DNA of 64,000 nt from Streptomyces sp. NBC_00691 (GTDB taxonomy: Bacteria; Actinomycetota; Actinomycetes; Streptomycetales; Streptomycetaceae). Each line of letters begins with the position of its first letter. Position 1 is the first letter of the stretch. The position numbers and the translations under genes were made by a program. The notes below the pieces were generated by a model. It made no database searches. It had not been told where the DNA came from and saw only the letters and a list, made by a program, of their open reading frames with translations. Location: positions 3,946,501 through 4,010,500 of the forward strand of contig NZ_CP109007.1 in NCBI RefSeq assembly GCF_036226665.1, written 5' to 3'. Shown piece after piece: positions 24,139 through 31,918 of the stretch.

Positions 24139-25362
24139 GTGACAGAACGTCAAAGTCCTTTATCTGCACCGGACATGACCCATTCCGCCGATGTGGTCGT
24201 CCTCGGCGCGGGCCCCGCCGGGCTGGTGCTCGCAAACATCCTCCTGCGCAGCGGTGTCGACTGCGTCGTCCTGGAGCGGGCGAGCCGCGAGCATGTGCAG
24301 CAGCGGGCGCGGGCCGGTTTCCTCGTCCCTCACACCGCCCGGCTGCTGGCGGGACACGGCCTCGACGAGGGGCTGCGCGAGCGCGGGCAGGAGCACGGCG
24401 TCTGTGAGTTCCGTACCGAGAGCGGACGGTTCCGCCTCGACTACGGCCGGCTCGGCAGGGGCGAGCCGCACACCGTCTATCCGCAGCACGACCTGGTCAC
24501 CGATCTCGTCCGGCTCTTCCTGGGCGCCGGCGGCCAGATCCGCTTCGACACCGAGGCCGTCGAGGTGACGGGCCTCGACGGCTCTCGCCCCTCGGTGGCG
24601 GTACGGGAGCCGGACGGCCGTACCGCACGCTGGCGGGCTCGCTACGTCGCCGCCTGCGACGGACGGTACGGGGCGGGCCGCCGCTCACTGCCTCCCGGCG
24701 CGGTGCGGCAGCACCACCGTGACCACGGGGTCTCGTGGCTCGGGCTGCTGGCGGAGGCACCGCCGAGCCTCGACGCCGTCGGATACGCCACCCACGCCCG
24801 GGGGTTCGCGGGTCACATGGCGCGCTCGCCCGAGGTCACCCGCTACTACCTCCAGTGCGCGCGCGGCACGGTGCCGGAGGACTGGTCCGACGAGCGGGTG
24901 TGGGACGAGCTCGACCTGAGGATGCGGGCCGAGGAGTTCGGGCCGCTGCGGCGGGGGAGGATCCTGCAGCGGACGGTGGTCGACTTCGAGTCGGACGTCC
25001 TCGAACCCCTGCGCCACGGCCCCCTGTTCCTCGTCGGTGACGCCGCGAGCCTGATCAGCCCGTCCGCCGCGAAGGGGGCCAACCTGGCCGTGCTGGAGGC
25101 CGACCTCCTCGCCCGCGCCCTCACCGACGACCTGCTGCACGGGGACTCCGGGGGGCTCGACCGGTATTCCGAGCGGTGCCTCGAACACATCTGGCGGTCC
25201 CAGGAGTTCTCGCACTGGATGATCCAGCTCCTGCACCGCGTACCCGGCCCCGACGGCGGCGCCTCGCCCTTCCAGGAGGGGCTGCGGCGCGCCCGCATGG
25301 AGGCGCTGCGGACCTCCCGCGCCCACCAGGACTGGTTCGCCGAGAACTACGTCGGCGTCTGA
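24139..25362 (+). CDS. FAD-dependent aromatic hydroxylase, 4-hydroxybenzoate 3-monooxygenase-like
   Basis: A 407-aa flavoprotein monooxygenase resembling PobA. It has the FAD-binding GAGPAGLVLANILLRSG at about 24-40, a DG motif CDGRYGAGRR near 174-183, and the second FAD motif GDAASLISPSAAKGANLA near 300-317, with ISPSAAKGANLA being very PobA-like. Such enzymes hydroxylate a phenol ortho to its OH with NAD(P)H and oxygen. GTG 24139 gives a TTA leucine codon at 24160-24162, so translation could depend on the bldA tRNA; starting at ATG 24175 would avoid it. The adjacent O-methyltransferase could act on the product. Confidence 0.87.
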   Translation: MTERQSPLSAPDMTHSADVVVLGAGPAGLVLANILLRSGVDCVVLERASREHVQQRARAGFLVPHTARLLAGHGLDEGLRERGQEHGVCEFRTESGRFRLDYGRLGRGEPHTVYPQHDLVTDLVRLFLGAGGQIRFDTEAVEVTGLDGSRPSVAVREPDGRTARWRARYVAACDGRYGAGRRSLPPGAVRQHHRDHGVSWLGLLAEAPPSLDAVGYATHARGFAGHMARSPEVTRYYLQCARGTVPEDWSDERVWDELDLRMRAEEFGPLRRGRILQRTVVDFESDVLEPLRHGPLFLVGDAASLISPSAAKGANLAVLEADLLARALTDDLLHGDSGGLDRYSERCLEHIWRSQEFSHWMIQLLHRVPGPDGGASPFQEGLRRARMEALRTSRAHQDWFAENYVGV

Positions 25363-25750
25363 GCGACCGTACGGCCGCACGACCGCACGACCGTGCTTCC
25401 GTCCTTCCGTCCTTCCGTCCTTCCGTCCTTCCGTCCTTCCGTGCAGCCGGATGCTCGTCCGTCCGTGCGCGGAGAGCGGTGCTCCCGGGTCGAACGGGGC
25501 CCGGCACACGGCACCGCGCTGTCCACGCCCGGCCGTGACCTGCCGACGGCGGCCGTGCCCTGACCGCCGTGCCCCGCCCCGATCGGCCCACTCGGCCCGA
25601 TCCGCCTGACCGGCCCGGCCGGCAGTCCACGAGGCTCCCTCCCCTCGTCCCTCCCTCACCCCACCCCGAGCCCGGCCCGCCCCTGGGGCCGCCGCGGCTC
25701 TCCCTCCCCTGCCCGAATTCCGCCGTCCCTCCCCGAAGGAAGCCCCCGCG
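25363..25750. other. 388-bp non-coding spacer with low-complexity pyrimidine repeats
   Basis: No convincing gene lies in this spacer. It begins with alternating CGACCGTAC/CGCACGACC segments, then a CCTTCCGT tandem array (25396-25442). The rest is C-rich and ends with a possible Shine-Dalgarno GAAGGAAG (25734-25741) for the next gene. The dyad GATCGG...CCGATC near 25578 is imperfect and not followed by T. Confidence 0.6.
25396..25442. repeat. 8-bp tandem repeat (CCTTCCGT), about six copies
   Basis: The octamer CTTCCGTC recurs without interruption about six times. The minus strand is purine-only apart from one C per unit (GGAAGGAC). Such microsatellite-like tracts are uncommon in Streptomyces and prone to length change by slippage. 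It lies about 310 bases upstream of the methyltransferase gene. Confidence 0.85.
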
Positions 25751-27451
25751 ATGACACCCACCACCAGCCCGACCGCCACCGACGTCGAGCGGCTGCGGGC
25801 CGCCGCCCGGTTCGTACGGGAGCAGGAGACGACCGACCTGTTGGCCCGCGTCCTGCCCGGGCTCGACGGTCCCGAGCTGCGGGCGACGGCCGAGCGGTGC
25901 CGGTTCGCGCACGCCGCGCTCCTCGTCTTCCCGCCCGACGAACAAGCCCTCCGGACGGAGCTGGCGGCCGCCGGACTGACCCCGGACGGCGAGGCGCGGC
26001 CGAGCGTCGTGGTGCGGGAGCGGCTGGCGGCACGCCACGGACTGGGCGTCGAGGAACTGGACGTGCGGATCCTCCGGCCGGCGGTGTTCGGGCGGCCGGG
26101 CGGCGAACAACGTGCGGTGGAGGTGTTCGCGCTGACGGCCCCGGCGGGCTCGGCGGCGGCGACGGTCGCCGCCGAGGAACGGGCGGTGGACCGGGAGGCG
26201 CACGTGGCCTTCGACGTGGAGCGGCCCGACCCCCTGGTGCTGCGCGGGCTGCGGGCGGGCTTCCTGCGGTACGGCGCGGCGCCGGACGGGGGCGGCTACA
26301 ACCCGCACGAGGACGGGACCGTCTTCTACTTCGCCGCACCCGACGAGACGAAGACGCCCTACCGGCGGGTGGAGCTGTACGCGCGCGGTGACCACCGGGA
26401 CGTGCTGGCCGAGCATCTCGACGAGCGGCGGGCCGGCGCGCACCCGGCGGAGACGCTCCTCCGTCTGCTGACCGGCGCCTGGACGACGCAGGCGCTGGCC
26501 GTCTGCGCGGAGCTGCGGCTCCCGGAGGCGATGAGCCCGCGCACCGCGCGCGGGGCCGAGGCGCTGGCGCCGGTGGTGGGGGCCCGGCCGGAGAACCTGG
26601 CGACGCTGCTGCGGTACCTCGCCATGGTGGGTGTCGTGGCGGAGGAACCCGGCGCGCGGGGCACGTTCCGGCTGACGGAGGCGGGGCTGCTGCTGCGCGA
26701 GGACGCCGAGGGGTCGGTACGGGCGCTGGCGCTGATGTACGGCGGGCCGTTCTACGAGTCCTTCGGCCGGCTCGCGCACACCGTGCGGACGGGGGAGCCG
26801 GGATTCGAGGACCGGTACGGCGAGAACCACTTCGACCACTTCGCGCGCGATCCCGAGCTGGCCGCCCGGTTCGACCGGTCGATGACGGCGAGCGCCCCGA
26901 TGTTCGACCCGCTGCCGCGTCACCCGGTCGTCACCGCGGCGGCCGCCGCCCCCGGCGGCCGTACCGTCGTGGACATCGCCGGAGGCACCGGGGAACTCCT
27001 CGGGCGGCTCCTCACCGCGCATCCCTCCCTGCGCGGGGTCCTTCTCGAACGCGCCCACGTGGTCGAGGCGGCGCGGTCCCGGCTCGGCGCCGTCGTGGAA
27101 CGGTGCGCCTTCCGGACCGGTGACTTCGCGGACGTGCCGTCGGACGGGGACGTGTACGTGCTCTCCCGCGTCCTGCACGACTGGGACGACGAGCGGTGCC
27201 GGGCGATCCTGCGGCACTGCGCGGCCGCGATGCCGCCCGAGGCGGACCTGCTGATCGTGGAGCGTCTGCTGCCGGTGGACTCCTCGCCCTCGCTGGCGAC
27301 GGCGTGGGACCTCCACATGATGTGCAACACGGGAGGCCGGGAGCGTACGGCGGCCGCGTACGCCGGGCTGCTCGCCGACGCCGGACTCACTCTCGTCGGC
27401 CGCACGCCGCTGCCCCTGGAGGCCCACGTGCTGCACGCCCGCCGGCGGTAG
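25751..27451 (+). CDS. O-methyltransferase (family 2) with an additional N-terminal domain
   Basis: A 566-aa protein. The C-terminal part (about 230-566) is a SAM-dependent O-methyltransferase of the plant-COMT/TcmO type: a winged-helix dimerisation domain (LLRYLAMVGVV, FRLTEAGLLLRED), the SAM loop VVDIAGGTGELLGRLL, and the catalytic SRVLHDWDDERC with the His base. Residues 1 to about 225 form an extra domain I do not recognise, including GYNPHEDGTVFYFAAP. The single-domain family is usually about 340 aa. It follows the aromatic hydroxylase and probably methylates a phenol made by it. ATG 25751 follows GAAGGAAG. Confidence 0.85.
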   Translation: MTPTTSPTATDVERLRAAARFVREQETTDLLARVLPGLDGPELRATAERCRFAHAALLVFPPDEQALRTELAAAGLTPDGEARPSVVVRERLAARHGLGVEELDVRILRPAVFGRPGGEQRAVEVFALTAPAGSAAATVAAEERAVDREAHVAFDVERPDPLVLRGLRAGFLRYGAAPDGGGYNPHEDGTVFYFAAPDETKTPYRRVELYARGDHRDVLAEHLDERRAGAHPAETLLRLLTGAWTTQALAVCAELRLPEAMSPRTARGAEALAPVVGARPENLATLLRYLAMVGVVAEEPGARGTFRLTEAGLLLREDAEGSVRALALMYGGPFYESFGRLAHTVRTGEPGFEDRYGENHFDHFARDPELAARFDRSMTASAPMFDPLPRHPVVTAAAAAPGGRTVVDIAGGTGELLGRLLTAHPSLRGVLLERAHVVEAARSRLGAVVERCAFRTGDFADVPSDGDVYVLSRVLHDWDDERCRAILRHCAAAMPPEADLLIVERLLPVDSSPSLATAWDLHMMCNTGGRERTAAAYAGLLADAGLTLVGRTPLPLEAHVLHARRR

Positions 27452-27470
27452 AGGCCCGACCGGCGGGGCC

Positions 27471-28601
27471 TCAGGGGGAGGCGTCGGCGGCGGTCACCGG
27501 CAGGGTCACCGTCACCACCAGGCCGCCGCCCTCCCCCGCGGTCCGGGCCACGGCGCCCGCCCGTCCTCCGTGGGCCTCCGCGATCGACCGCACGATGGAC
27601 AGGCCGAGGCCCGCGCCCGGCCCCATGCGGTCCCGCCCCTCGCCGCGCCGGAAGGGTTCGAAGAGCCCGGCCACCTCGTCGGGCGGGACGACGGGGCCCG
27701 TGTTGGTCACCGTCAGGACGCCGCCCCCGGCCCGTACGTCCACCGTCCCGTCCGGCACGTTGTAGGCGACCGCGTTCGCGACGAGATTCCGGACGAGCTG
27801 CCCGAGCAGCACCCGGCTGCCCCGTACGACACCGCCGTCGGCCGCCACGTGCGCGTCCGCCCACTCCTCCTCGACGAGCTCGCCGAGCCGCACGTCCTCG
27901 CGTTCGGCGAGCCCCCGCTCGCTGCGGGCGAGCAGGAGCAGACCGTCGATGAGGCGTTCGCTGCGCCGGTTGCTGTCGAGGAGGACCTGTCGCACGTCGC
28001 AGCTGTCGTCCAGGCCCACCTGGATCGCGGCACGCTGAGTGGCGAGCGGGGTGCGCAGCTCGTGGGAGGCGTTGGCGATGAACCGGCGCTGGCTGTCGAA
28101 GGCGGTCTCCAGGCGGCCGAGCAGCGCGTCGATCGTGTCCCCGAGTTCCTTGAGCTCGTCGTCGGGTCCGGTGACGCCGATGCGGTCGTGCAGAGTGCGT
28201 TCGGAGAGGCGCCCGGCGCGGGCGGTCATCTCGTGCACGGGCCGGAGCACCCGACCGGCGGTCCACCACCCGACGACGACGGCGCAGCAGGCCATGACGA
28301 GCAGGGCGAGGCTCGACCACATGAGCATCTGCTCGCCGGCGGCGCGGCTGATGTCGTCCCCCAGCTCGTACGCCTCGACGACGGCGACACCGTTCGCCGG
28401 CGCCCCGGTCCCGGTCACGGCCCCGTTGGCGCGCGCCACGATCGCGTCGGTCTCGTCGCCGGTCCCGGCGAGGACGAGCAGGTTCACGACGAGCAGCAGC
28501 ACCGTCCCCAGGACCAGGAAGGCGCCCCCGTACACGAGCGCGATCCGCGTCCGGATGGTGGAGCCGGACCCCAGGTATCCGGCGTCCCCGCCCGGCCTCA
28601 C
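27471..28601 (-). CDS. Two-component sensor histidine kinase
   Basis: A 376-aa membrane kinase. It has two transmembrane helices (about 20-45 and 93-112) bracketing a short sensor loop of about 45 residues, then a HAMP linker (about 113-165). The H-box is FIANASHELRTPLA with the phosphorylated His, followed by an N-box NLVANAVAYN and a G-box GAGLGLSIVRSIAEAHGG. The GTG start (28599-28601) overlaps the response regulator stop by four bases (GTGA), so both are translationally coupled, regulator first. The signal is unknown; the neighbouring hydroxylase/methyltransferase pair is a possible target. Confidence 0.93.
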   Translation of the reverse strand: MRPGGDAGYLGSGSTIRTRIALVYGGAFLVLGTVLLLVVNLLVLAGTGDETDAIVARANGAVTGTGAPANGVAVVEAYELGDDISRAAGEQMLMWSSLALLVMACCAVVVGWWTAGRVLRPVHEMTARAGRLSERTLHDRIGVTGPDDELKELGDTIDALLGRLETAFDSQRRFIANASHELRTPLATQRAAIQVGLDDSCDVRQVLLDSNRRSERLIDGLLLLARSERGLAEREDVRLGELVEEEWADAHVAADGGVVRGSRVLLGQLVRNLVANAVAYNVPDGTVDVRAGGGVLTVTNTGPVVPPDEVAGLFEPFRRGEGRDRMGPGAGLGLSIVRSIAEAHGGRAGAVARTAGEGGGLVVTVTLPVTAADASP

Positions 28602-29254
28602 AGCTGGTACCCCACGCCCTGCACCGTCCTGATCAGCGCGGGCTCGCCCAGCTTCGCGCGCAGCTTGCTCATGCAGACGCGTACGGCGCCGGTGAACGGA
28701 TCGGCGTGGGCGTCCCAGGCGCGGTCGAGGAGCTCCTCGGCGGAGACGGCCGCCCCGTCACCCTCCAGAAGGATCTGGAGGACGGAGAACTCCTTGGGGG
28801 AGAGGTCGAGGTCCCGCCCGTCGCGGGTGGCGGTCCGCCGGACGGTGTCCACGCGGAGCCCGTGCCGCTCCAGGAGCGGCGGCAGGGGCGCGCGGGCGGA
28901 GCGGCGCCGCAGGGCGCGCACCCGGGAGACCAGCTCGGGGAACTCGAAGGGCTTGCCGAGGTAGTCGTCGGCGCCCAGGTCGAGGCCGGTGACGCGGTCC
29001 TCGGTGGCGGTGGCGGCGGTCAGCATGAGGATGCGGGTGGGTGAGCCCTCGGCGACGAGGCGGCGGGCGACGTCGTCGCCGTGGACACGTGGCAGGTCGC
29101 GGTCGAGGACGAGGACGTCGTACGGGTGGAGCCCGAGGTGGTCGAGGGCGGCGTCGCCGCTGTGGACGGTGTCGACGGCGAAGCCCGCTCGCCGCAGTCC
29201 GGTGGCGACGAGCGCGGCGAGGTCCCGCTCGTCCTCGGCTACCAGTACACGCAT
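28598..29254 (-). CDS. OmpR/PhoB-type response regulator
   Basis: A 218-aa response regulator. The receiver domain (1 to about 115) has the acidic pair in VAEDERD, the phosphorylated Asp in VLVLDRDLP (near residue 51), Thr in MLTAATA and the conserved Lys in YLGKPFEF. The C-terminal winged helix (about 125-218) has DLSPKEFSVLQILLE and VRVCMSKLRAKLG, ending VQGVGYQL. ATG 29254 is preceded by GGAGGA. It is the first gene of the pair with the kinase. Confidence 0.94.
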   Translation of the reverse strand: MRVLVAEDERDLAALVATGLRRAGFAVDTVHSGDAALDHLGLHPYDVLVLDRDLPRVHGDDVARRLVAEGSPTRILMLTAATATEDRVTGLDLGADDYLGKPFEFPELVSRVRALRRRSARAPLPPLLERHGLRVDTVRRTATRDGRDLDLSPKEFSVLQILLEGDGAAVSAEELLDRAWDAHADPFTGAVRVCMSKLRAKLGEPALIRTVQGVGYQL

Positions 29255-29342
29255 GCCCCCATCCTCCTCGTCCCCGGTCCGCCGCCCGCCCCGGGGTTTA
29301 TCGATGTGAGTGGATCTTCGTACGACCGTTAGGATTTCGACC

Positions 29343-30956
29343 ATGGCGGCCACTGGATCCGAGAAGTCAGGGGGCGAGGACGTGAAGAGCTTCTACGTCA
29401 CGACCCCCATTTACTACGTCAACGACGCTCCTCACCTGGGCCACGCCTATACGACCGTCGCAGGCGACGTGCTCACGCGCTGGCACCGTCAGCGCGGCGA
29501 GAAGGTGTGGTACCTCACCGGCACGGACGAGCACGGTCAGAAGATCATGCGCACGGCCGAGGCGAACGACGTCACGCCCCAGGCCTGGTGCGACAAGCTC
29601 GTCGAGGAGGCCTGGAAGCCCCTCTGGGAGCACCTGAACATCGCGAACGACGACTTCATCCGCACCACGCAGAAGCGTCACACCGACCGCGTCCAGGAGT
29701 TCGTGCAGGACCTGTACGACAAGGACGAGATCTACAAGGGCGGCTACGAGGGCCCGTACTGCGTGGGCTGCGAGGAGTACAAGCTCCCCGGCGACCTCAT
29801 CGAGGCCGAGGACGGCACCAAGCTGTGCGCCGTCCACAAGAAGCCGGTGGAGATCCTCAAGGAGGAGAACTACTTCTTCAAGCTGAGCGAGTACGGCCCG
29901 AAGCTCCTGGAGTTCTACGAGGCCAACCCGGGCTTCATCCAGCCGGAGTCGGCCCGCAACGAGGTCGTGAACTTCGTCAAGCAGGGCCTGGAGGACCTCT
30001 CCATCTCGCGTTCGACCTTCGACTGGGGCGTCCCGGTGCCGTGGGACGAGAAGCACGTCATCTACGTGTGGATCGACGCGCTGCTCAACTACGCGACGGC
30101 CGTCGGCTACAACGAGAACCCGGCGAAGTTCGACGAGACCTTCCCTGCGAACGTCCACCTCATCGGCAAGGACATCCTGCGCTTCCACGCGGTGATCTGG
30201 CCGGCGATGCTGATGGCGCAGGGCCTGCCGGTCCCGGGCCGGGTGGCGGCCAACGGCTGGCTGATGGTCGGCGGCGAGAAGATGTCGAAGTCGAACCTGA
30301 CCGGCATCAAGCCGCAGGACCTGACCTCGCACTTCGGCGTGGACGCGTACCGCTGGTACTTCCTGCGCGCGATCGCGTTCGGCCAGGACGGTTCGTTCTC
30401 GTGGGAGGACTTCTCCGCCCGCTACACGTCCGAGCTGGCCAACGACTACGGCAACCTCGCGTCCCGCGTCGCGGCCATGGTCGGCAAGTACTTCGACGGT
30501 GCGCTGCCGGCCTCGACGGCCGACGGCGACGCGGAGAAGGCGATCCACGAGGGTCTGGCCAAGGCCGTCGCGACGGCCGACGCGAAGATCGGCGAGGAGC
30601 TGGACTTCCAGGGCGGCATCCTGGCGATCTTCGACTTCGTGAAGCAGGTCAACGGCTACATCACGGAGCAGGAGCCGTGGAAGGTCGCGAAGGACGAGTC
30701 GGAGGAGGGCCGGGCCCGCCTGGCGACCATCCTCTACACGGCCGCTGAGTCGCTCCGCGCCGTCGCCGTCCTGCTGAACCCGATCATGCCGGAGACCTCG
30801 CAGGCGCTGTGGGAGTCGCTGGGCGCCGAGGTGTCCCTGGGCGCCCTGGCCACCCAGCCGGTCCAGTCCTCCGGCACATGGGGACAGCTCCCCGCGGGCT
30901 CGACGGTGACGAAGGGCGCGGTGCTGTTCCCGCGCCTGGAGGAGAAGAAGGACTGA
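29343..30956 (+). CDS. metG: Methionyl-tRNA synthetase
   Basis: A 537-aa class I aminoacyl-tRNA synthetase that charges tRNA-Met. It has the HIGH-like motif in NDAPHLGHAYTT at about 36-47, the zinc-knuckle cysteines in YCVGCEEYK, LCAVH, and the KMSKS loop GEKMSKSN near 320. The anticodon-binding helical domain follows. It lacks the C-terminal dimerisation domain, so is the short form. ATG 29343 is chosen over an upstream in-frame ATG at 29310 by family length. A strong hairpin follows the stop. I recall this gene lying two genes from aspS in S. coelicolor; here the gap is 12 kb. Confidence 0.97.
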   Translation: MAATGSEKSGGEDVKSFYVTTPIYYVNDAPHLGHAYTTVAGDVLTRWHRQRGEKVWYLTGTDEHGQKIMRTAEANDVTPQAWCDKLVEEAWKPLWEHLNIANDDFIRTTQKRHTDRVQEFVQDLYDKDEIYKGGYEGPYCVGCEEYKLPGDLIEAEDGTKLCAVHKKPVEILKEENYFFKLSEYGPKLLEFYEANPGFIQPESARNEVVNFVKQGLEDLSISRSTFDWGVPVPWDEKHVIYVWIDALLNYATAVGYNENPAKFDETFPANVHLIGKDILRFHAVIWPAMLMAQGLPVPGRVAANGWLMVGGEKMSKSNLTGIKPQDLTSHFGVDAYRWYFLRAIAFGQDGSFSWEDFSARYTSELANDYGNLASRVAAMVGKYFDGALPASTADGDAEKAIHEGLAKAVATADAKIGEELDFQGGILAIFDFVKQVNGYITEQEPWKVAKDESEEGRARLATILYTAAESLRAVAVLLNPIMPETSQALWESLGAEVSLGALATQPVQSSGTWGQLPAGSTVTKGAVLFPRLEEKKD

Positions 30957-30975
30957 CGTCCTCTGCCGCACGGCG

Positions 30976-31010
30976 AAAGGCCGCCACCCCTCTGCGGGGT
31001 GGCGGCCTTT
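30976..31010. terminator. Strong bidirectional terminator after metG
   Basis: A perfect 15-bp stem AAAGGCCGCCACCCC / GGGGTGGCGGCCTTT with a 5-base loop (TCTGC). Flanking A and T residues at the arm ends let it serve metG and the convergent DoxX gene. Confidence 0.9.
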
Positions 31011-31023
31011 CCCTTGCGGCGGG

Positions 31024-31380
31024 TCACCAGGTCAGCGCGAGGGCGGCGACGGCGGGGGCCATGTAGACGAGCGGGAAGGGGGCGTGGCCGTAGGCGCGGG
31101 CCCGCAGCACGGTGATCACCGCGCCGGTGAAGTACAGGATCAGTCCGATCGCGGCGAGGGTCCCGATCACCGGGACCCAGAATCCGACGACGAGCCCGAC
31201 GGCCCCGGCCGCCTTGGCCGCCCCCAGCCAGTTCCACCACGAGCGCGGGACCCCGTACTCGGCGAGGGGCTCGACGACGAACTTCGCCCGGAAGAAGATC
31301 GAGGCCCCGGAGAACCCGGCCATGAACGCGGCGACGGCGGTGACGACGACGGCGGTGGTGGTGGACATCTCGGTGAACAT
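31024..31380 (-). CDS. DoxX-like four-helix membrane protein
   Basis: A 118-aa integral membrane protein with four hydrophobic segments. ASIFFRAKFVVEPLAEYGVPRSWWNWLGAAKAAGAVGLVVGF and PLVYMAPAVAALAL match the DoxX-like family of small quinone-linked or thioredoxin-linked membrane proteins. ATG 31380 is preceded by GAGGAG. It lies between metG and the HxlR regulator, and could be controlled by it. The partner is unknown. Confidence 0.85.
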   Translation of the reverse strand: MFTEMSTTTAVVVTAVAAFMAGFSGASIFFRAKFVVEPLAEYGVPRSWWNWLGAAKAAGAVGLVVGFWVPVIGTLAAIGLILYFTGAVITVLRARAYGHAPFPLVYMAPAVAALALTW

Positions 31381-31503
31381 CTCGGGCTCCTCGTCCGGTG
31401 GATGTCCGCCTCGGCCGAGCCGGACACAGCACTGACGGAGCCCGGAACGGATGTGTGACAGCCCCGGCGAGATCTCTCAGGACGATTTCCCCGGTGTTCG
31501 GGG

Positions 31504-31866
31504 TCACCGCAGCGCGTCGGCTCGGGCGCGGGCTCGTTCGATGTCGGGGACGTGGCTCTCGGCCCATTCCCTGACGGCACGCAGGGGGATGAGCAGTGAC
31601 CGTCCGAGGTCGGTGAGGGCGTACTCGACATGAGGGGGACGCGCCTGAATCTCCGTGCGGATGATCAGACCGTCGTACTCCATCGCGCGAAGGGTCTCGG
31701 TGAGCGCCTTCGGTGTGATCCCCCGGATGTGCGCCTTGAGTTCGGTGAACCGCATCGGACCACTGTCCAGCGCGTTGACGGTGAACACCGTCCAGCGCGC
31801 CCCGATCCGGTGCAGAACGGTGCGACTGGGGCAGGTCGCGGCCATGACGTTGTAGGCGTTACCCAT
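31504..31866 (-). CDS. HxlR-family winged-helix regulator
   Basis: A 120-aa DNA-binding protein with the HxlR pattern: a Cys near the N-terminus (TCPSRTVLHRIGARW), then FTELKAHIRGITPKALTETLRAMEYDGLI (recognition helix region), and a short wing (PPHVEYALTDLG). The N-terminal Cys is often redox or electrophile sensing in this family. It is divergent from the MFS gene across a perfect inverted repeat at 31895-31913. It probably represses the transporter, itself and perhaps the DoxX gene. A second ATG (residue 8) is a possible start. Confidence 0.9.
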   Translation of the reverse strand: MGNAYNVMAATCPSRTVLHRIGARWTVFTVNALDSGPMRFTELKAHIRGITPKALTETLRAMEYDGLIIRTEIQARPPHVEYALTDLGRSLLIPLRAVREWAESHVPDIERARARADALR

Positions 31867-31884
31867 GCACGACTCCCGGTAGCG

Positions 31885-31913
31885 TTGTAGATACCGGTAT
31901 AGAATCTATACCG
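31885..31913 (+). promoter_or_regulatory. HxlR operator within a leaderless promoter for the MFS gene
   Basis: CGGTATAG (31895-31902) and CTATACCG (31906-31913) form a perfect 8-bp inverted repeat with a 3-base spacer AAT. TTGTAG (31885-31890) and TATACC (31908-31913) form a promoter with 17-base spacing; the predicted transcript start coincides with GTG 31919, so the MFS message is probably leaderless. The operator overlaps the -10, fitting repression. Confidence 0.7.
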
Positions 31914-31918
31914 TCCGG

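Noticed and set aside
25396..25442. CRISPR-like array
   Set aside because: Units are 8 bp with no spacers; this is a simple tandem repeat.
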